DNA from: Prochlorococcus sp. AG-409-L18 | GTDB taxonomy: Bacteria; Cyanobacteriota; Cyanobacteriia; PCC-6307; Cyanobiaceae | Length of the DNA stretch: 64,000 nucleotides | Direction of reading: 5' to 3' | Assembly: GCA_003215535.1 (NCBI GenBank) | Contig: QCKG01000009.1 | Location: 1 to 64,000, forward strand | In this document: positions 37,629-47,565 of the stretch, piece after piece | Numbering within the stretch: position 1 is the first letter of the stretch | Layout of the letters: every line of letters begins with the position of its first letter | The notes under the pieces: model-generated | Database searches by the model: none | Told to the model about the DNA's origin: nothing | The model's input: the letters and a program-made list of their open reading frames with translations, nothing else | Translations under genes and position numbers: made by a program

Positions 37629-37931
37629 GTGGCAACCCGACAACACTCCTCTAATGGGAAGCCGAAGTCCCCACGAGTACAAGTAGTACTCCCTGAAGAA
37701 ACATGCCAAAAACTTGCAACATTGGCTTCTCAAGAATCTCGAACAGTTAGCAACATGGCCAAAGTGCTCATACAGGACGGGCTAAGAAAATACGAGAAAA
37801 GAGCTATGGCTCAAGAAATACCTGCTGCAAACCTTGCAAATACAGAAGGGTTTCGAAATGCTCTAGAAGCCCAAGAGCCAAAGCGCTTAAGAGGGGCCCC
37901 AAGAAGATTGAGGATCTATCGACCAAGTTAA
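37629..37931 (+). CDS. ribbon-helix-helix domain protein
   Basis: The core 'RVQVVLPEETCQKLATLASQ' with 'SNMAKVLIQDGLRKYEKR' fits a beta-strand plus two helices of a CopG/Arc-type ribbon-helix-helix DNA-binding fold. 100 residues from the GTG at 37629; an ATG at 37566 would add a 21-residue hydrophobic lead that is not part of the fold. The basic C-terminus ('RLRGAPRRLRIYRPS') is odd for the family. No toxin or partner gene is adjacent, so it is probably a chromosomal regulator. Confidence 0.7.
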   Translation: MATRQHSSNGKPKSPRVQVVLPEETCQKLATLASQESRTVSNMAKVLIQDGLRKYEKRAMAQEIPAANLANTEGFRNALEAQEPKRLRGAPRRLRIYRPS

Positions 37932-37968
37932 AAGGAATTTTTGCAAAGCCCTAAAAGCACTAATTTGA

Positions 37969-39108
37969 TTATTTAGGTTCTACTCTGACTCCTAAAACTG
38001 CTGGTCTCTTTGCTCCTGTAATAGCAGGAGAATTACCTGGGTATTTCAGAGAATGCCACCAGGCTAAAAGTGCAAAAGCCAAAGCCTCTCTACCTTCAAT
38101 AGCGATTCCCATTTCTTGAATAGGTATAACTCTCATTCCCAAGCATCTATCAATAATTTCTTTCAACATTGCTCGATTACGACAGCCTCCGCCAGCAACG
38201 ATTAATTCAATAGGTTTTGCAGAATATTTTTCTGCAAAATTTCTCAGATCCTGAGCAATAATTGCAGCACTAAAAGCCGTAATCGTTGCAATCACATTGG
38301 CTGAAGATAGAAAAGGCATCTCATTTAAGCGTTTTTCCAAATCTGCAAGACCAAAAAACTCTCTCCCTGTTGATTTAGGTGGTGCTTTTTGGAAAAATGA
38401 TTCTTCCAACCACCGTGCAATTACAACTTCATCAGGTAATCCACTTGTTGCGATTAGTCCATCTCGATCGAAAGCCAGTTCACCATTACTGAGCTTTTGC
38501 ATCGCAAGATCTATCAGCGAATTAGCAGGGCCACAATCCCATCCCATAACTGGGAACGAACGATCTGGTCCGCATCGAGGAGGAATTAGCGTGAGATTAG
38601 ATATCCCGCCCAGATTGAGAACTGCACGCCAACCGCCCACTTTCCCCAACAAAGCGCAATCAGTCATTGGTACTAAGGGAGCACCTTGCCCTCCAAGCAC
38701 CAAATCGGCAGACCTGAAATCATGAATGACAGGCTTTTTAATTAGGTGTGCCAATAATGTGCCGTGAATCAACTGCCAAGTAGCACCTCGTTGCTGTTTG
38801 TGCGGAGGGCGATGCCAAACCGTTTGTCCATGACAGCCAACAAGTTCTGCTTTACCTGCTCGATCGCAAATCAATGCTGCCTGAGCATGTATTTCAGTAA
38901 TGGCCTCTGTAAGTTCCAGCCATTCCTTACTTGTCAATTTCTCTCCCTGACCTGCATTAATTACTTTCTTACTGAGACTTGCAGGGTATGAAACCGACAC
39001 CAAATTGAGCAGAGTCCATTTAGGGTGATTAGGGCAACCTTCAAATTCCGCCAACACTGCATCAACACCATCGGCGCTCGTGCCACTCATGAGCCCCAGC
39101 ACATGCAT
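37969..39108 (-). CDS. anmK: anhydro-N-acetylmuramic acid kinase
   Basis: Opens the 1,6-anhydro ring and phosphorylates anhydroMurNAc to MurNAc-6-phosphate in peptidoglycan recycling. Starts 'MHVLGLMSGTSADGVDAVLA' (the ATP-binding MSGTSxDGxD motif), has 'CHGQTVWHRP', 'LNLGGISNLTLIP' and 'IVAGGGCRNRAMLKEI'. 379 residues is normal. It begins 3 bases after ktrA. With nagZ at 12 kb this covers two steps; I do not see AmpG or MurQ here. Confidence 0.94.
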   Translation of the reverse strand: MHVLGLMSGTSADGVDAVLAEFEGCPNHPKWTLLNLVSVSYPASLSKKVINAGQGEKLTSKEWLELTEAITEIHAQAALICDRAGKAELVGCHGQTVWHRPPHKQQRGATWQLIHGTLLAHLIKKPVIHDFRSADLVLGGQGAPLVPMTDCALLGKVGGWRAVLNLGGISNLTLIPPRCGPDRSFPVMGWDCGPANSLIDLAMQKLSNGELAFDRDGLIATSGLPDEVVIARWLEESFFQKAPPKSTGREFFGLADLEKRLNEMPFLSSANVIATITAFSAAIIAQDLRNFAEKYSAKPIELIVAGGGCRNRAMLKEIIDRCLGMRVIPIQEMGIAIEGREALAFALLAWWHSLKYPGNSPAITGAKRPAVLGVRVEPK

Positions 39109-39111
39109 TAA

Positions 39112-39816
39112 TCAACTCTGAGGAAGTTTTTGAAGATCCTCCATCAGACCCATAACCACAAGAACATGATCCTCTTCAAGCACAAAGGTCGCTGGAGGAT
39201 TGACTGTCAGACGCTTAGTAGGTCCAGCCGCCAAAACATTCACTAAAAAATTCTTTCGAAGATTCAGGTCCCGTAAAGAACATCCAACGAAAATCTCAGG
39301 AACTTTTATCTCATCAATTCCTGTTTGATCATCCAATTCCAAACGTTCTATCAAATTGGGACGAACTAATTCCAAACCCAATCGTTCACCTTGCATTCTT
39401 GAAGGGAAAACCACTCTATCTGCGCCAACCCTAGTCAACATTTTTTCATGTAGGTCACTAGTAGCTCTTGCAATCACTTGGCGGACTCGACTGCCCTCAC
39501 TATCTTTTGCAATCAAAGTAGTGGTGATACTCGCTTCAATAGGCTCACTAATTCCAACAACTACTGTTCCCATTTCCAGGACACCTGCTTCTCTCATTGA
39601 TTCCTCATCAGTCGAATCAACCACTCTGGCCTCAATGGAAGGCTCTAGCTGGCGCAATTCCTCTATAGCCTTTTCAGACGAATCAACTGCCAAAACATCT
39701 GCACCATTTTTCAATAGTTCTCGGCATACCGCACTTCCAAAACGGCCTATGCCAACTACAGCAAAACCGAGTTCCTCTCTCGAATGATTTTGCGACCAGT
39801 GCCACCACTCCCTCAT
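39112..39816 (-). CDS. ktrA: potassium transport NAD-binding subunit (KtrA/TrkA family)
   Basis: Regulatory RCK subunit for a KtrB/TrkH channel. The Rossmann motif 'GFAVVGIGRFGSAVCREL' lies near residue 15, and the TrkA_C domain covers the last ~80 residues ('VGCSLRDLNLRKNFLVNVLA'). 234 residues from the ATG at 39816; a start at 39837 adds 7. It lies just downstream of ktrB, matching the KtrAB order. Confidence 0.88.
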   Translation of the reverse strand: MREWWHWSQNHSREELGFAVVGIGRFGSAVCRELLKNGADVLAVDSSEKAIEELRQLEPSIEARVVDSTDEESMREAGVLEMGTVVVGISEPIEASITTTLIAKDSEGSRVRQVIARATSDLHEKMLTRVGADRVVFPSRMQGERLGLELVRPNLIERLELDDQTGIDEIKVPEIFVGCSLRDLNLRKNFLVNVLAAGPTKRLTVNPPATFVLEEDHVLVVMGLMEDLQKLPQS

Positions 39817-39840
39817 GGCTGCTTCTCGATAAAGCAAACT

Positions 39841-41245
39841 TTAGACATAAAGATCCTCACGGGGATAGCCAATCCGATTCTGATGAAGCTGACGGCCTTT
39901 ATTCACCGCCTCCCATATTGCACTCAGTAATAAAAGGATGCCAAGTCGACCAACAAACATTCCTACTATCAAGACCAATTGTCCAAAATGTCCTAATTGG
40001 CTAGTAACGCCAACATCAAAACCGACTGTTGCGAAAGCTGAAACACAAGTGAAAAGCATTTCCAAGAAAGAAAAAGGCTGCTCCCCCCCCCAAATTGCTC
40101 GTCATACTGAGCAATAAAGCCATAATTAAAACAAATAACAAAGAACCTACGGTAATTCCTACAGCCTTAAGAACGACCTTGTCAGAGATCTGCCGATTGC
40201 GAATAACTACATCATCTTGACCCCTCAAAGTAGACCTTGTGGCTGCCATAAGAGCTGCAACTGTTGTGGTTTTAATCCCACCGCCTGTACCACCGGGACT
40301 GGCTCCAATGAACATCAACGTCATAAGTAAAAGAAGGCCAGAATCAGAAATATTCTCCGGAGAAAGTGGCATATTCGTAAAGCCTGCAGTCCTAGCACTT
40401 ACTGATTCAAACAAGGCGCTCATTAAACGTTCTGTCCACTCGATCCCAGAAAAGAACCCCCCATGTCCAACCGACTCTGTAATTAATAATCCAATGGTGC
40501 CAACCGCAATCAAAAGAAATGATGTTCGTAAAACCAAGCGAGTGTGAAGGCTAAGATTACGTCGACGAAGACTGTAACGATTAGTCCAAAGGTCACTCGT
40601 GACTCTCCACCCCAAGCCACCAAGAACTATCAACAGAATCATCACGATATTCACTACCCAATTCGTTCGATAGTCCTGCATGCTGTTAGACCACAGCCCA
40701 AAGCCTGCATTGTTGTAAGCAGAGATGCTGTGGAACAACGAAGTCCAAACTCTGTCACCCTGATTTGCAATATCGTCAAACCCAAAAAAATAAAGAGTCA
40801 CAGCACCTATCACGATTAAAACAGTTGCAGTAAGTGCAATGCCTCTAAAGGTTCTTCCAACACCCCCAACACCAAATTCATCAAGCGTCTTGCCCCGATC
40901 AAGACGACAACGCAATTCTGTCCCACGCACAACGAAGCCTTGTAAAAAAGTGGTTATGGCCATAAGTCCTAACCCTCCAACTAAAAGCATCATTGCTAAA
41001 ACAAATTGCCCAAATTTCGTCAGGTCCTCGCCGATGTCAATAATCGTCAATCCAGTAACAGTGACAGCAGATGTAGAGGTAAAGAGAGCCTCCCACAAGC
41101 CAACATTAGAACTAGAACAAATAGGAGCAGCAAGAACAAGCGTACCAACAAGAATTACAAGCAAGCCAGTGACAACAGTGAACTGAGGCACTGTCATACG
41201 ACGGTACCAAGACTGTTTGCGATGTATGGCTTGAGTAAATAGCAC
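39841..41245 (-). CDS. ktrB: K+ uptake channel subunit (KtrB/TrkH family), frameshifted
   Basis: Membrane pore of a Na+-dependent K+ uptake system. Four half-pore loops are expected: 'SAVTVTGLT', 'AYNNAGFG' and 'ESVSARTAGF' lie in the first reading frame (GTG 41245 down to about 40092), but the fourth, 'CVSAFATVGFDVG', and the C-terminus are in a second frame (from about 40091 to the stop at 39841). The break is in a run of nine G (minus strand; 40083-40091). With one G fewer the two parts join as a full-length KtrB of ~467 residues. As given, the first frame would end soon after, at 40016, and lose the last filter loop. Partner ktrA follows 3 bases after the stop. Confidence 0.85.
40083..40091 (-). 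repeat. nine-base homopolymer tract at the ktrB frameshift
   Basis: C9 on the plus strand, G9 on the coding strand, at the point where the ktrB frame changes. Such runs are prone to slippage in vivo and to length errors in sequencing. Confidence 0.9.
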
Positions 41246-41350
41246 CTTTTAGTTACCTGATCGACACTCCAAGATTCAAGGATTAGTTGACTTTCACTTT
41301 CAAAACAAAAGCAACGTCGTTACTACTAAATGTTGGCATAGGTTTAGTTA

Positions 41351-43171
41351 TCATGATCCTCCGTATTGCCAAAGAATTAAGCCTGGAACCATAAATGTCA
41401 TGACAAGCGTCAATCCAGCGCCATATCTAGTCACATCCAAGAAACGGTAACGTCCTGGGCCAAAAACCATAAGGTTCGTTTGATAACCCATTGGTGTAAG
41501 AAAAGATTGGCTGGCTCCAAACAACACAGTTAACAAAAGAGCCGAAGGTGGTAAGGACATCCCAGGAGCCAATTGGATCGCCACTGGCACCAAAAGTGCA
41601 ACGGAAGCAGCATTAGTAAGAACCTGCGTAAAAATAGTTGTCGACAAAAAGATAATTAACAGGGCCAAGTAAGTTGGCAATCCTTCTAGCTGGTATTCCA
41701 AGGTACTTGCCAGAGCATCTGCAAGACCAGTGCTTTGCAGCGCAACGCTAAAACTCGAGAGTGATCCCAACAGTAAAAGTACATCTAAACGAATAGAGCG
41801 TTGTACTTCCCCTGGTCGGAGACACCCACCTGCCACCATAGCGATAACAGCCAACAGGACTGATGCAACCAGAGGCAAAGAAGTGATAGTTGGCAAAATC
41901 AACATCGACATAGCAATAGCTATTGCTATGGGCTTTCGTCGGACAGTGGGCAAATCATTTTCTAACTGGTCAAGTACAAGCAGATCATTGTTGGCTTGTA
42001 AACCTCTAATAGAATCCTTAGGGGCTTGAAGCAGCAATACATCTCCTTCTCTTAATACAGCTTGGCCAAGACGTTCTTGAACTGTTTCTTGGCCTCGCCT
42101 GAGGGCAAGCACAGTTGCATTATGTCTTTGCCTAAACCTTAATTCCCGCAGACTTGCTCCCGCCAAAGTGGAGCCAGCAGGAAGAAGTACTTCAACTGTC
42201 TTCTGACTTTCATTGGAAGCAGAAAGATTAGACTGTTTATTGTTAGTAGCATCTGGTTTGGCAAGCTGAATAGTATGTTCCTGCTGCAATCGCAATAAAT
42301 CAGAACGGGTAACTCGGAGAAGCAATCTGTCACCAGGCTCAATCCTTCGATCTGCAAGAGGAGGCAAAAGTCTTTCTTTGCCCCGTTGCAGTTCTAAAAC
42401 ATCAACATCAAAACGCCGCTGTAGGCGACTGTTGTGCAGTGACTGCCCAACCAAATTGGAATCCAATGGAATAGTTACTTCTGTGAAATAGCCTGTTTGA
42501 TCATTGCTACCTACAAAATCATTCGTGTCTCGTCCCCGATCTGGCAATAATGATTGAGGAGCCAATAACAAATAAATCGTCCCTACAAGCCAAATTGGTA
42601 TTCCAATAACCGTAAAGCTAAATAGTTCTAAAGAGCCATAACCCAGTTGCTGACTAATATCACTAACGAGCAAGTTTACTGAACTTCCTAATAGGGTGAG
42701 CGTACCTCCTAAAACTGTTGCGAATGAAAGAGGAAGCAAAACTCTTGACGGTGAAATCTGACGGCGACTACACCACGCCTCAATAACTGGCAACAAAGAA
42801 GCAACAACTGGTGTATTAGGCACAACCCCAGAAATTGGAGCTACAACCAAACCCATTAAGGCAATTAACCGACGAGGAGTTCGTATTCTCTCAGAAGCAA
42901 TTAATTCTCTAAGTCGATCTAAAGCACCACTTCTGAATAGAGCAGCAGACACTGCAAAAAGACCCATCAAGGTTATCAGTGCAGGACTTCCAAAACCTGC
43001 CAATGCTTTTTGTGGTGTTAAAACACCTGTAGCAATTAGCAAGCCCAAACTCAGCAATCCCGTCAGTTCAGGTACTAATGCACCACTAATAAACAGAACC
43101 ACAGCCAAGAACAAAATTGCCAAGGTGACCAGCGCCTGAGGATTCTGCAGAACAGCGCTGAGTTCATTCAT
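41351..43171 (-). CDS. SLC13/DASS-family permease with two TrkA_C domains
   Basis: 606 residues. Two blocks of membrane helices (about 10-205 and 405-606) flank two RCK/TrkA_C regions ('VGQSLHNSRLQRRFDVDVLE' and 'AGASLRELRFRQRHNATVLA'). This is the arrangement of the bacterial SLC13 permeases related to algal SAC1/SLT sulfate transporters. Sulfate or a dicarboxylate as Na+ co-transport substrate is likely but not proven. It lies upstream of ktrB (about 105 bases). Confidence 0.88.
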   Translation of the reverse strand: MNELSAVLQNPQALVTLAILFLAVVLFISGALVPELTGLLSLGLLIATGVLTPQKALAGFGSPALITLMGLFAVSAALFRSGALDRLRELIASERIRTPRRLIALMGLVVAPISGVVPNTPVVASLLPVIEAWCSRRQISPSRVLLPLSFATVLGGTLTLLGSSVNLLVSDISQQLGYGSLELFSFTVIGIPIWLVGTIYLLLAPQSLLPDRGRDTNDFVGSNDQTGYFTEVTIPLDSNLVGQSLHNSRLQRRFDVDVLELQRGKERLLPPLADRRIEPGDRLLLRVTRSDLLRLQQEHTIQLAKPDATNNKQSNLSASNESQKTVEVLLPAGSTLAGASLRELRFRQRHNATVLALRRGQETVQERLGQAVLREGDVLLLQAPKDSIRGLQANNDLLVLDQLENDLPTVRRKPIAIAIAMSMLILPTITSLPLVASVLLAVIAMVAGGCLRPGEVQRSIRLDVLLLLGSLSSFSVALQSTGLADALASTLEYQLEGLPTYLALLIIFLSTTIFTQVLTNAASVALLVPVAIQLAPGMSLPPSALLLTVLFGASQSFLTPMGYQTNLMVFGPGRYRFLDVTRYGAGLTLVMTFMVPGLILWQYGGS

Positions 43172-43184
43172 ACTTTTTTCCTTT

Positions 43185-44867
43185 TTAGTTTTGCACTAAT
43201 AACGATTTTGCTCCACCCCAAAAATAAGATTGAAGCCAAAGCTTTAAACCATTTAACCCTGCTCCTGAGGTAGCAGAGACATACAACACCTTAGGGTCAA
43301 AATCACTAATTAGTTCAAGAGCCTTGAATCCACAACGATCAATCTGATTCGCAACAACTTTACGCTTACCATTTGCGCCTAATGAGTCCAACAATGAATT
43401 AACTGTCTTTAATTGAATTAACCAATCAGGATTAGAAAGATCTACTACAATAAGTAATAAATCTGCCTCTAAAGTTTCTTCTAACGTGGCTCTGAAGGCT
43501 TCCAATAGAGGCTCTGGCAATTCTCTTATAAATCCCACGGTATCTGTAATCAACAATTCCTTTGGTGCATCATCATTCTGAGGGAAGAGTAATCGTCTAG
43601 TTGTAGTATCCAATGTGGCAAAAAGTTTATCTTCTGCCAGTACCTTGCGAGTAGGGCGTAAACAACACAAGGCATTCATTAAAGATGATTTACCTACATT
43701 TGTATACCCAACAAGTGCTACACGGGGCAAAGCATTTCTTCGTTTCCTATATCGAGATCTATGTTTCTTTAACTGAAGCAACTCTTCCCTCAGACGGTCA
43801 ATACGACGAGAAATTGTCCGTCGATCTTTTTCCAACTGTGTTTCACCAGGCCCCCTAGTACCGATACCTCCCCCCTGTCTTGACAAACTTCTGCCCCGTC
43901 CAATTAAACGTGGCATGCGATAACGAAGTTGAGCAAGTTCAACTTGTAAACGTCCAGCACTGCTAGATGCTCGCTGAGCAAAAATGTCAAGAATCAATTC
44001 ACTGCGATCCATAACAGGAGAATCGATAATTTGCTCCAAATTCCTTGCCTGAGCAGGAGTTAGCTCGCGATCGGTGATCACCATTGAGGCTCCTTTACGT
44101 CTTAGCTCAAAAGCACTTTCTTTTAACTTGCCCTTCCCCCAAATGGTTTGGGGATTTGGAGCACCTTTCTTTTGACTCACTATCGAGACCGGGTTTGCAC
44201 CTGCACTACGCACTAAACCCTCTAACTCAGCTAAATCACGGTCACTACGTTTTTTATCAGATGAGGTAAGAGATAAAAGCAGAACACGCTCCTTGAATTC
44301 AGTGGTTAAAAATAATTTCTCAAAATGTGGCGAAGCTTGCAATGGCACAAGACTGAGACAAATTTCTGCCAACTGGTTTGCTTCAACAAGCTTCCACCCA
44401 TTAGCTTGAGAAGAATCGACTTGCCAAAGAGTTGCTGCACTTTGACCACCAGAGTCTGGTTTAGATGCAAAGCGCAACCAAGAAATTGGATTAAAATCAA
44501 GCGCAGTGAGAGCTTCATTAGAGGAAGGTCGTCCTTCTTCGCGATGCCAATTCGTAAGGCAACTGATAAGACGCCATTCCCGTAGTTTTCGGCGATGGAT
44601 TTGAGATATCTCAGTCAAAGCATCTTTTGACTGGTCAAGAGGTCCAACACAAAGTAAACGACATAAGCCTCGGCTATCCAAAACAATATGGAGTGATTTC
44701 TCTAAAGAAACAACTTCTCCAGCAAGACGTTCGAGAGTGATTTGATCAGCTCCCACTTTTTCAGGATGTCTACGATGACTCAACGATTCAAGCCTTCTTT
44801 GTTGAGAAGGTCTCAAACCGTTAAGACGCCCTGCTAAACGTGCTTGCTTCAATCTCCCAGCAACCAA
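43185..44867 (-). CDS. hflX: GTPase HflX
   Basis: A ribosome-associated GTPase that splits stalled 70S ribosomes. The N-terminal HflX domain has 'GAGLNGLKLWL'-like C-terminal and 'VITDRELTPAQARNLEQII', 'RLQVELAQLRYRMPRL' and 'GPGETQLEKDRR' in the middle; the G1 motif is 'GYTNVGKSSLMNAL' and G3 'DTVGFI'. At 560 residues it has an extra ~200-residue N-terminus, usual for cyanobacteria. Its start overlaps the end of ndh-2 by 19 bases. Confidence 0.93.
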   Translation of the reverse strand: MVAGRLKQARLAGRLNGLRPSQQRRLESLSHRRHPEKVGADQITLERLAGEVVSLEKSLHIVLDSRGLCRLLCVGPLDQSKDALTEISQIHRRKLREWRLISCLTNWHREEGRPSSNEALTALDFNPISWLRFASKPDSGGQSAATLWQVDSSQANGWKLVEANQLAEICLSLVPLQASPHFEKLFLTTEFKERVLLLSLTSSDKKRSDRDLAELEGLVRSAGANPVSIVSQKKGAPNPQTIWGKGKLKESAFELRRKGASMVITDRELTPAQARNLEQIIDSPVMDRSELILDIFAQRASSSAGRLQVELAQLRYRMPRLIGRGRSLSRQGGGIGTRGPGETQLEKDRRTISRRIDRLREELLQLKKHRSRYRKRRNALPRVALVGYTNVGKSSLMNALCCLRPTRKVLAEDKLFATLDTTTRRLLFPQNDDAPKELLITDTVGFIRELPEPLLEAFRATLEETLEADLLLIVVDLSNPDWLIQLKTVNSLLDSLGANGKRKVVANQIDRCGFKALELISDFDPKVLYVSATSGAGLNGLKLWLQSYFWGGAKSLLVQN

Positions 44868-46006
44868 GCTCCAGCAGATCTAAGACCTGTTAGTCCTGGC
44901 ATCCTTCCCAAATAAGCTAATCGGCGAATTCGAAACGCCAAAGAGCCTGCAAGTGTAAATCCCAAGCCTGTAATAGTTGCTTCTCCGATTCCTAGGCTCA
45001 GCATTTCTCCGAAATCTCGAAGTTCAAAAGGCTCAAGGCATTTACCACAAAAAATAGCCATCAAATTTCTTGCCACAACCTCACCTTGCTGCATAGCCAC
45101 CTGCGCAGTAGCTGAATATGGGTTGAACTCGTGATAAGCAACATCACCTAATGCAAACACATTTCGTAAGCCAATCACCTTCAAATATTTATCGACAACA
45201 AGTCGCCCATTCTTCAGAAGGTTCTGAGGCAAGCCCAGAGGAATTACAGGTTTCGTGCCAGCCGTCCAAACCACACCCTTATGACTCAAAAAAGAATGAA
45301 TGGTCTCTTCCCTAAGCAGCGTTTGCAATTCAATCTGATCAGAAGAAATCGCAACTACACTGGTATTCAGATGAACTTTTACATTTCGTACAAACAAACT
45401 TCGTTCTGCTTGTACCTGATTAAAAGACTTGCCTTGAGGAAGAATTCTATTACCGCGCTCAATCAAATGCAGCTCCGTTTCACTATCCAAAAGATCTGAC
45501 AATTTACACGCTAATTCGACACCGGTGGCTCCAGCCCCAACAAGAACAATATTTTTAGGCTGATCTCTAGTCAACTTCAATGCTTGTATTTTTTTTCTCA
45601 ATATTTCTATATCTTCTAATCTTTTAAAGCTCAAAGAATACTTTGATACTCCTTGGACTCCAAAATCATTAGTTTGTACCCCAGTCGCTAAAACAAGTTG
45701 AAAATACTCCAATTTGAGCCCTAAAACAGTATTTACACTTTTCTCTCTAGTGTCAATACTCTTGACTGAATCTTGGATCAGAACAATACCTCTATTACTT
45801 AAAAGAGATTGATATGTGGGAGCGACTTCCCAGGTCTTAAGCTCATTACTCAAGAGTTCATACAGTAAGGGGAGAAAAACGAACCGTGGACGCGGTTCAA
45901 TCAAAATAATTGGAGGTCTTAAGGAGACATTACTAAGAGATAGTGCAATCGTTAATCCTGCAAAGCCACCTCCAACAATGATCACAGCACGGGAATTAGA
46001 TGCCAT
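44849..46006 (-). CDS. type II NAD(P)H dehydrogenase-like FAD oxidoreductase
   Basis: 385 residues with two Rossmann folds: FAD motif 'IIVGGGFAGLTIALSL' (near residue 9) and NAD motif 'IVLVGAGATGVELACKLSDL' (near 148), plus 'VFALGDVAYHE' for the FAD. It fits NDH-2 (non-proton-pumping NADH:quinone oxidoreductase), here probably in a redox-sensing or quinone-reducing role. The C-terminal ~60 residues look amphipathic, as in membrane-attached NDH-2. Divergent from cysH. Confidence 0.88.
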   Translation of the reverse strand: MASNSRAVIIVGGGFAGLTIALSLSNVSLRPPIILIEPRPRFVFLPLLYELLSNELKTWEVAPTYQSLLSNRGIVLIQDSVKSIDTREKSVNTVLGLKLEYFQLVLATGVQTNDFGVQGVSKYSLSFKRLEDIEILRKKIQALKLTRDQPKNIVLVGAGATGVELACKLSDLLDSETELHLIERGNRILPQGKSFNQVQAERSLFVRNVKVHLNTSVVAISSDQIELQTLLREETIHSFLSHKGVVWTAGTKPVIPLGLPQNLLKNGRLVVDKYLKVIGLRNVFALGDVAYHEFNPYSATAQVAMQQGEVVARNLMAIFCGKCLEPFELRDFGEMLSLGIGEATITGLGFTLAGSLAFRIRRLAYLGRMPGLTGLRSAGAWLLGD

Positions 46007-46078
46007 GGCTGCAAAGCCTGAGATGATTCAGGAACAATAAACAAGCCACTTGAAAACACGACATTGGAAAATTGAGTA

Positions 46079-46867
46079 ATGACTGATTCCCCCGAACAAC
46101 AATCAATTGAGACACAATCACCAACTGATCAGAGTCAAACCACCTCAATGCTTGAAATCCCACTAGATAAAGCTCGCACACACCTTGGAAAACTTGGTGC
46201 CGAAGAAAGATTGAAGTGGGCATACGAACAATTTGGATCAAGTTTTGTCGCGACAACTAGTTTCGGGATCCAATCTGCGGTCTTACTGCATATGTTGCAA
46301 AAACTCGGGCTTAATACATCCATTCCCGTGATTTGGGTTGATACGGGGTATATGCCTGCAGAAACTTATTGCTATGCAGAAAGACTTACAAAACAACTTC
46401 AATTAGATCTCAGGGTGGCACAAAGTCAAATTTCTCCAGCAAGAATGGAAGCTTTGCATGGACAACTCTGGGGAACAGGCAAAGTTGAAGATCTTGAAAA
46501 ATACCACCTTATTAGGAAAGTAAGACCACTCGAAGACGCACTAAAGAATCTTCAGGCATCCTGTTGGGCCAGTGGTGTCAGAGGCAATCAAACAGACCTC
46601 CGAAGATCTATGACTTACCTAGATGAAATTCGCGGAAGATTCTCACTTAGACCTTTATTGGAGTGGACACAAAAAGATGTTTTTTATTACATGCAAAATA
46701 ATGACTTGCCTCAACATCCACTTTTTGAAAAAGGTTTTTCAACTGTCGGGGACTGGCACTCCAGTGCTCCCGAAGGAGCTGAATCTCAAGGAAGAGATAC
46801 TAGATTTGGAGGGTTGAAACAAGAATGCGGTATACATCTTCCGGGCATGATGGGAGAAGGCATCTAA
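46079..46867 (+). CDS. cysH: phosphoadenosine phosphosulfate reductase
   Basis: Reduces PAPS (or APS) to sulfite with thioredoxin in sulfate assimilation. 'TTSFGIQSAVLLHMLQKL' is the PP-loop (SFG) region, 'WVDTGYMPAETYCYAERL' follows, and the C-terminal catalytic ECGIH motif sits at about 249-253. Only that terminal Cys is seen with no double CC pairs of the 4Fe-4S plant/APS type, which favours PAPS. 262 residues. The next gene starts 2 bases after the stop. Confidence 0.93.
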   Translation: MTDSPEQQSIETQSPTDQSQTTSMLEIPLDKARTHLGKLGAEERLKWAYEQFGSSFVATTSFGIQSAVLLHMLQKLGLNTSIPVIWVDTGYMPAETYCYAERLTKQLQLDLRVAQSQISPARMEALHGQLWGTGKVEDLEKYHLIRKVRPLEDALKNLQASCWASGVRGNQTDLRRSMTYLDEIRGRFSLRPLLEWTQKDVFYYMQNNDLPQHPLFEKGFSTVGDWHSSAPEGAESQGRDTRFGGLKQECGIHLPGMMGEGI

Positions 46868-46869
46868 GA

Positions 46870-47565
46870 GTGGCAGATGTACAAAAGCATCTCCTCATTG
46901 GCAACAGTCGCTGGCACTGGGCGATGCAAGTGTCAGAAGGCTGGCAATTCGCCCATACAGCGCCTGACCCCAAGAAACTAGAAAGTCTGGATATGACTTT
47001 ATTGACCTGGGCAGCAGTGGGGCCAATCCCAGCAAATATTTCCTTAAAACCTACAAATCGTCTAAAAATCAAAGATATCCCACTCCTTGATCTACCACCT
47101 TGGCTCGGCATTGATCGAGCCTTAGGAGCATTAGGTGCATTTAAAAAGGCAAAGGTTCATGGGATTAATAGCCATGGCTTATTAATAGCAGATGCGGGAA
47201 CAGTTCTAAGTCTTACTAAGCTTTCACCTGATGGGGCTTTCCAAGGAGGGCAACTAATGGCCGGGTTACAACTGCAGCTGTCTGCAATGGCCCAAGGTAC
47301 TCAAAACCTAAAACAACCCGGAGAACAATTATTAACCTCCGAAATGTTTCCCAAATCAACTAGCGAAGCCATGCAAAGAGGCAGTCTACAAGCCCTGATT
47401 GGAGCCCTTGTAGAAGCTCATCAATCCACAAAACTACCACTCTGGTTGTGTGGTGGGGATTCAACGCTGATCTTTAATGAACTACAAAAACGAAGAATCG
47501 AAGCATTTCATCATCCCGATCTTGTTTTAGAAGGGATGATAGGTATACATAACACTGTTAATTAG
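46870..47565 (+). CDS. coaX: type III pantothenate kinase
   Basis: First step of coenzyme A synthesis. 231 residues from the GTG at 46870; an ATG at 46825 inside cysH is less likely. 'IADAGTVLSLTKL' supplies the catalytic/ATP residues, 'GGQLMAGLQLQLSAM' follows, and 'LGIDRALGALGAF' corresponds to GADR. The usual N-terminal DxGN reads LIGN, so the family's phosphate-loop Asp is missing. Its last 8 bases overlap the convergent prxQ end. Confidence 0.85.
   Translation: MADVQKHLLIGNSRWHWAMQVSEGWQFAHTAPDPKKLESLDMTLLTWAAVGPIPANISLKPTNRLKIKDIPLLDLPPWLGIDRALGALGAFKKAKVHGINSHGLLIADAGTVLSLTKLSPDGAFQGGQLMAGLQLQLSAMAQGTQNLKQPGEQLLTSEMFPKSTSEAMQRGSLQALIGALVEAHQSTKLPLWLCGGDSTLIFNELQKRRIEAFHHPDLVLEGMIGIHNTVN

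Noticed and set aside
38297-38725. 142-codon open frame antisense to anmK
   Set aside because: Shadow of the real gene; no recognisable domain.
39356-39787. 143-codon open frame antisense to ktrA
   Set aside because: Rich in Ser/Thr as expected for an antisense shadow; overlaps a clear NAD-binding protein.
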